DNA of 64,000 nt from Burkholderia diffusa (GTDB taxonomy: Bacteria > Pseudomonadota > Gammaproteobacteria > Burkholderiales > Burkholderiaceae): NCBI RefSeq assembly GCF_902499115.1, contig NZ_CABVPN010000005.1, positions 186,001-250,000 of the forward strand, read 5' to 3'. The first letter of the stretch is position 1. Each line of letters starts with the position of its first letter. Below are positions 61,824 through 64,000 of the stretch, piece by piece. The notes below the pieces were generated by a model. That model worked only from the letters and a program-made list of their open reading frames with translations. It did not search any database and had not been told where the DNA came from. Both the position numbers and the translations under genes were made by a program.

Positions 61824-62251
61824 GCGCATCGGACCTGGAGCCGTCGGCACGCATCGACGCGCTGATCGCGGGAATCACCGACTGGCGAGGCAAGACGTTC
61901 GCCGAGCTGCGCGAGACGATCCTTGCTGCCGAAGACGGCATCGTCGAGGAATGGAAATGGATGGGCAGCCCGGTGTGGTCGTGCGACGGGATGATCGCGG
62001 TCGCGAATGCGCACAAGGGCAAGGTGAAGCTGACGTTCATGCACGGCGCACAGCTGCCCGATCCCGGCGGGCTGTTCAATGCGGGCCTCGAAGGCAATGC
62101 GCGGCGCGCGATCGATTTCCTCGAAGGCGACCGGATCGACAAGCGGGCGCTGAAGGCCCTCGTGCGCGCGGCGATCGAATACAACCGCACCCACCTGAGG
62201 AAGAACACGCGAGGAGCGGGCGCGAAGGCGCGCGGCGGCAAGGCGGCGTGA
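61820..62251 (+). CDS. DUF1801 domain protein
   Basis: A 143-residue protein with the DUF1801 pattern LRETILAAEDGIVEEWKWMGSPVWSCDGMIAVANAHKGKVKLTFMHGAQLPDP...GLFNAGLEGNARRAIDF, and a basic tail (KNTRGAGAKARGGKAA). DUF1801 proteins are structurally related to YdhG/YjhB-type small proteins with no known reaction. It is the last gene of the ArsR operon; a terminator-like hairpin facing the other way follows. Confidence 0.9.
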   Translation: MSASDLEPSARIDALIAGITDWRGKTFAELRETILAAEDGIVEEWKWMGSPVWSCDGMIAVANAHKGKVKLTFMHGAQLPDPGGLFNAGLEGNARRAIDFLEGDRIDKRALKALVRAAIEYNRTHLRKNTRGAGAKARGGKAA

Positions 62252-62289
62252 CACGCCGGACAAGCGACGGCATCGCGTAGCGAGCAGGC

Positions 62290-62316
62290 AAAAAAAAGCC
62301 CGACACGAGGTCGGGC
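62290..62316 (-). terminator. Rho-independent terminator of acnA
   Basis: On the minus strand GCCCGAC, loop CTCGT and GTCGGGC are followed by TTTTTTTG. A second GC-rich hairpin (about 62328-62355) lies just before it. Confidence 0.88.
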
Positions 62317-62374
62317 ATCCAAATCGGCCGCAACCGCCCGCGAGGCGGCTGCGGCACCTGCAACAGCAGGGCGC

Positions 62375-64000
62375 TTAAGCTGCGAGCAGCGAGCGCAGCA
62401 CGAACGGCAGGATACCGCCGTGCTTGTAGTAGTCGACTTCGATCGGCGTATCGATGCGCAGCAGCACCGGTACGCGGGTCGCTTCGCCGTTCTTGCGGTG
62501 GATCACGAGCGTGACGTCCTGCTGCGGCTTGAAGTCGTCGCCGAGGCCTTCGATGTCATAGGTCTCCTCGCCGGTGATGCCGAGCGACTGGACGCTGTCC
62601 GAGCCCTTGAACTGCAGCGGCAGCACGCCCATGCCGACCAGGTTCGAGCGGTGGATCCGCTCGAAGCTGCGTGCGATCACGGCCTTCACGCCGAGCAGTT
62701 GCGTGCCCTTCGCGGCCCAGTCGCGCGACGAGCCCGTGCCGTACTCTTCGCCCGCGAACACGACGGTCGGCGTGTCGGCCGCGACGTACTTCATCGCCGC
62801 ATCGTAGATCGACAGTTGTTCGCCGCTCGGTTGATGAATCGTCAGGCCGCCTTCGACGCGCGTGCCGTCGGCCTTCACCGGGATCATCAGGTTCTTGATC
62901 CGGACGTTCGCGAACGTGCCGCGCATCATCACGTCGTGGTTGCCGCGGCGCGAGCCGTAGCTGTTGAAGTCGGCCTTCTGCACGCCGTTTTCCTTCAGCC
63001 ACTTGCCTGCCGGCGAGTCTTCCTTGATCGAGCCTGCCGGGCTGATGTGGTCGGTCGTGACCGAGTCACCGAAGATGCCCAGTGCGCGCGCGCCCTTGAC
63101 CGTCGGGATCGAATCCGCCGGCTCCATCGAGAAGTCGTTGCCGAAGAACGGCGGCTCGGCGATGTAGGTCGACTTCGGCCAGTCGTAGACCTGGCCCGTT
63201 TCGCCCTCGATCTTGCTCCAGAGGTCGCCCTTCTTGGTCAGCTTCGAGTAGTTGTCCTCGAACTTCTTCGGGTCGAGCGCGAACTTGAGCAGCGCGTGGA
63301 TTTCATCGCTCGTCGGCCAGATGTCGCCGAGGTAGATGTCGTAGCCGTCCTTGCCCTTGCCGACCGGCTCGGTCATCAGGTCGCGCGTGATGTTGCCGGC
63401 GATCGCGTAAGCGACGACCAGCGGCGGCGACGCGAGGAAGTTCGCGCGGATGTTCGGGTGGATACGCGCTTCGAAGTTGCGGTTGCCCGACAGCACCGCA
63501 GCCGCGACGATGTCGTTCTTCGTGATCGCTTCGTTCAGTTCCGGCGTCAGGTCACCCGCGTTGCCGATACAGGTCGTGCAGCCGTAGGCGGCGACTTCGA
63601 AGCCGAGCTTCGCGAGGTAGGGCAGCAGGCCCGTCTTCGTCAGGTATTCGGTGACGATGCGCGATCCCGGCGCGAGCGACGTCTTGATGTGCGGCGCGAC
63701 GGTCAGGCCGGCTTCGACGGCCTTCTTCGCGAGCAGGCCGGCGGCCAGCAGCACGCTCGGGTTCGACGTGTTCGTGCACGACGTGATCGCGGCGATCAGC
63801 ACGTCGCCGTTCTTCACGTCGACGCCGTTGCTCGTCGTGTACTGCGCGTTCAGGTCGTCCGCCTTCTTCGCGAAGCCGTTTTCCGCGACCGGCTTCGAGA
63901 ACAGGTCGGTGAACGTCGACTTGACGTTGCCGATCTCGATGCGGTCCTGCGGGCGCTTCGGGCCGGCCAGCGACGGGGCGACCGTTGCCAGGTCGAGCGT
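62375..64000 (-). CDS. acnA: Aconitate hydratase AcnA, C-terminal part (cut by window edge)
   Basis: About 541 codons of an enzyme of roughly 900 residues; the start lies past base 64000. It isomerises citrate to isocitrate in the TCA and glyoxylate cycles. The [4Fe-4S] cysteines are in AITSCTNTSNPSV and YGCTTCIGNAGDL; GSRRGNHDVMMRGTF, and EEYGTGSSRDWAAKG in the swivel domain are typical of the AcnA/IRP type, not AcnB. The frame is open to the window edge, so no N-terminal defect can be judged. Confidence 0.96.
   Translation of the reverse strand, partial: TLDLATVAPSLAGPKRPQDRIEIGNVKSTFTDLFSKPVAENGFAKKADDLNAQYTTSNGVDVKNGDVLIAAITSCTNTSNPSVLLAAGLLAKKAVEAGLTVAPHIKTSLAPGSRIVTEYLTKTGLLPYLAKLGFEVAAYGCTTCIGNAGDLTPELNEAITKNDIVAAAVLSGNRNFEARIHPNIRANFLASPPLVVAYAIAGNITRDLMTEPVGKGKDGYDIYLGDIWPTSDEIHALLKFALDPKKFEDNYSKLTKKGDLWSKIEGETGQVYDWPKSTYIAEPPFFGNDFSMEPADSIPTVKGARALGIFGDSVTTDHISPAGSIKEDSPAGKWLKENGVQKADFNSYGSRRGNHDVMMRGTFANVRIKNLMIPVKADGTRVEGGLTIHQPSGEQLSIYDAAMKYVAADTPTVVFAGEEYGTGSSRDWAAKGTQLLGVKAVIARSFERIHRSNLVGMGVLPLQFKGSDSVQSLGITGEETYDIEGLGDDFKPQQDVTLVIHRKNGEATRVPVLLRIDTPIEVDYYKHGGILPFVLRSLLAA

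Overview
The window looks like part of a Burkholderia chromosome, most likely of the cepacia complex and probably its second chromosome. G+C is high, so nearly every real gene carries long antisense shadow frames. The protein set is Burkholderia-like: a BPSS1780-family membrane protein, a PXPV-repeat secretory protein, a DUF4148 protein, and a LipA/foldase pair whose mature lipase matches the classical B. cepacia lipase as I remember it. The chromosome assignment is inference from remembered gene order, not something the sequence states.

Region by region. 1-3.3 kb: organic peroxide defence (ohr, ohrR with matching operators), a membrane protein, thrB and a DUF2782 protein. 3.3-8.1 kb: AMP nucleosidase, a worn-looking HTH antitoxin relative, a LysR/azoreductase divergent pair and a PXPV protein. 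8.1-16.7 kb: LOG hydrolase divergent from polA, then type II NADH dehydrogenase, a Tat-exported dienelactone hydrolase, a sulfurtransferase and an orphan Rieske oxygenase. 16.9-29.2 kb is a dense housekeeping block: xseB-ispA-dxs (isoprenoid precursors), folE2, tsaD, a YhiN-type flavoprotein, then the macromolecular synthesis cluster rpsU-yqeY-dnaG-rpoD and a tRNA with anticodon CAT. 29.4-39 kb is more accessory: a phospholipase D-like lipoprotein, a sedolisin (S53) protease, a large MscS channel, a luciferase-like oxidoreductase and about 1.2 kb with no convincing gene that ends in a probable small RNA. 39-48.4 kb: sirtuin plus DUF938 methyltransferase, gnd, small secreted proteins, a LytM/NlpD-like lipoprotein, cytochrome b561, and a DUF2946/TonB copper-receptor pair. 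48.6-56.9 kb: secreted lipase with its foldase, then a MocR regulator divergent from a complete polyamine/GABA-type ABC transporter. 57-64 kb: MFS exporter, second S53 protease, an ArsR-AHSA1-DUF1801 operon with a clear operator, and the C-terminal part of aconitase AcnA cut by the window edge.

Two themes join the genes. Core replication, transcription and metabolism genes (polA, dnaG, rpoD, rpsU, dxs, thrB, acnA) are interleaved with secreted or envelope functions (two S53 proteases, lipase, PLD-like lipoprotein, copper receptor). Several regulatory sites can be read directly: paired OhrR operators, extended -10 promoters at rpsU, rpoD and tsaD, two possible leaderless starts, an ArsR operator over a start codon, and a free-standing hairpin/terminator unit at 38.86-38.93 kb that is the best candidate for something undescribed. 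I saw no CRISPR array, prophage, insertion sequence or complete novel defence system.
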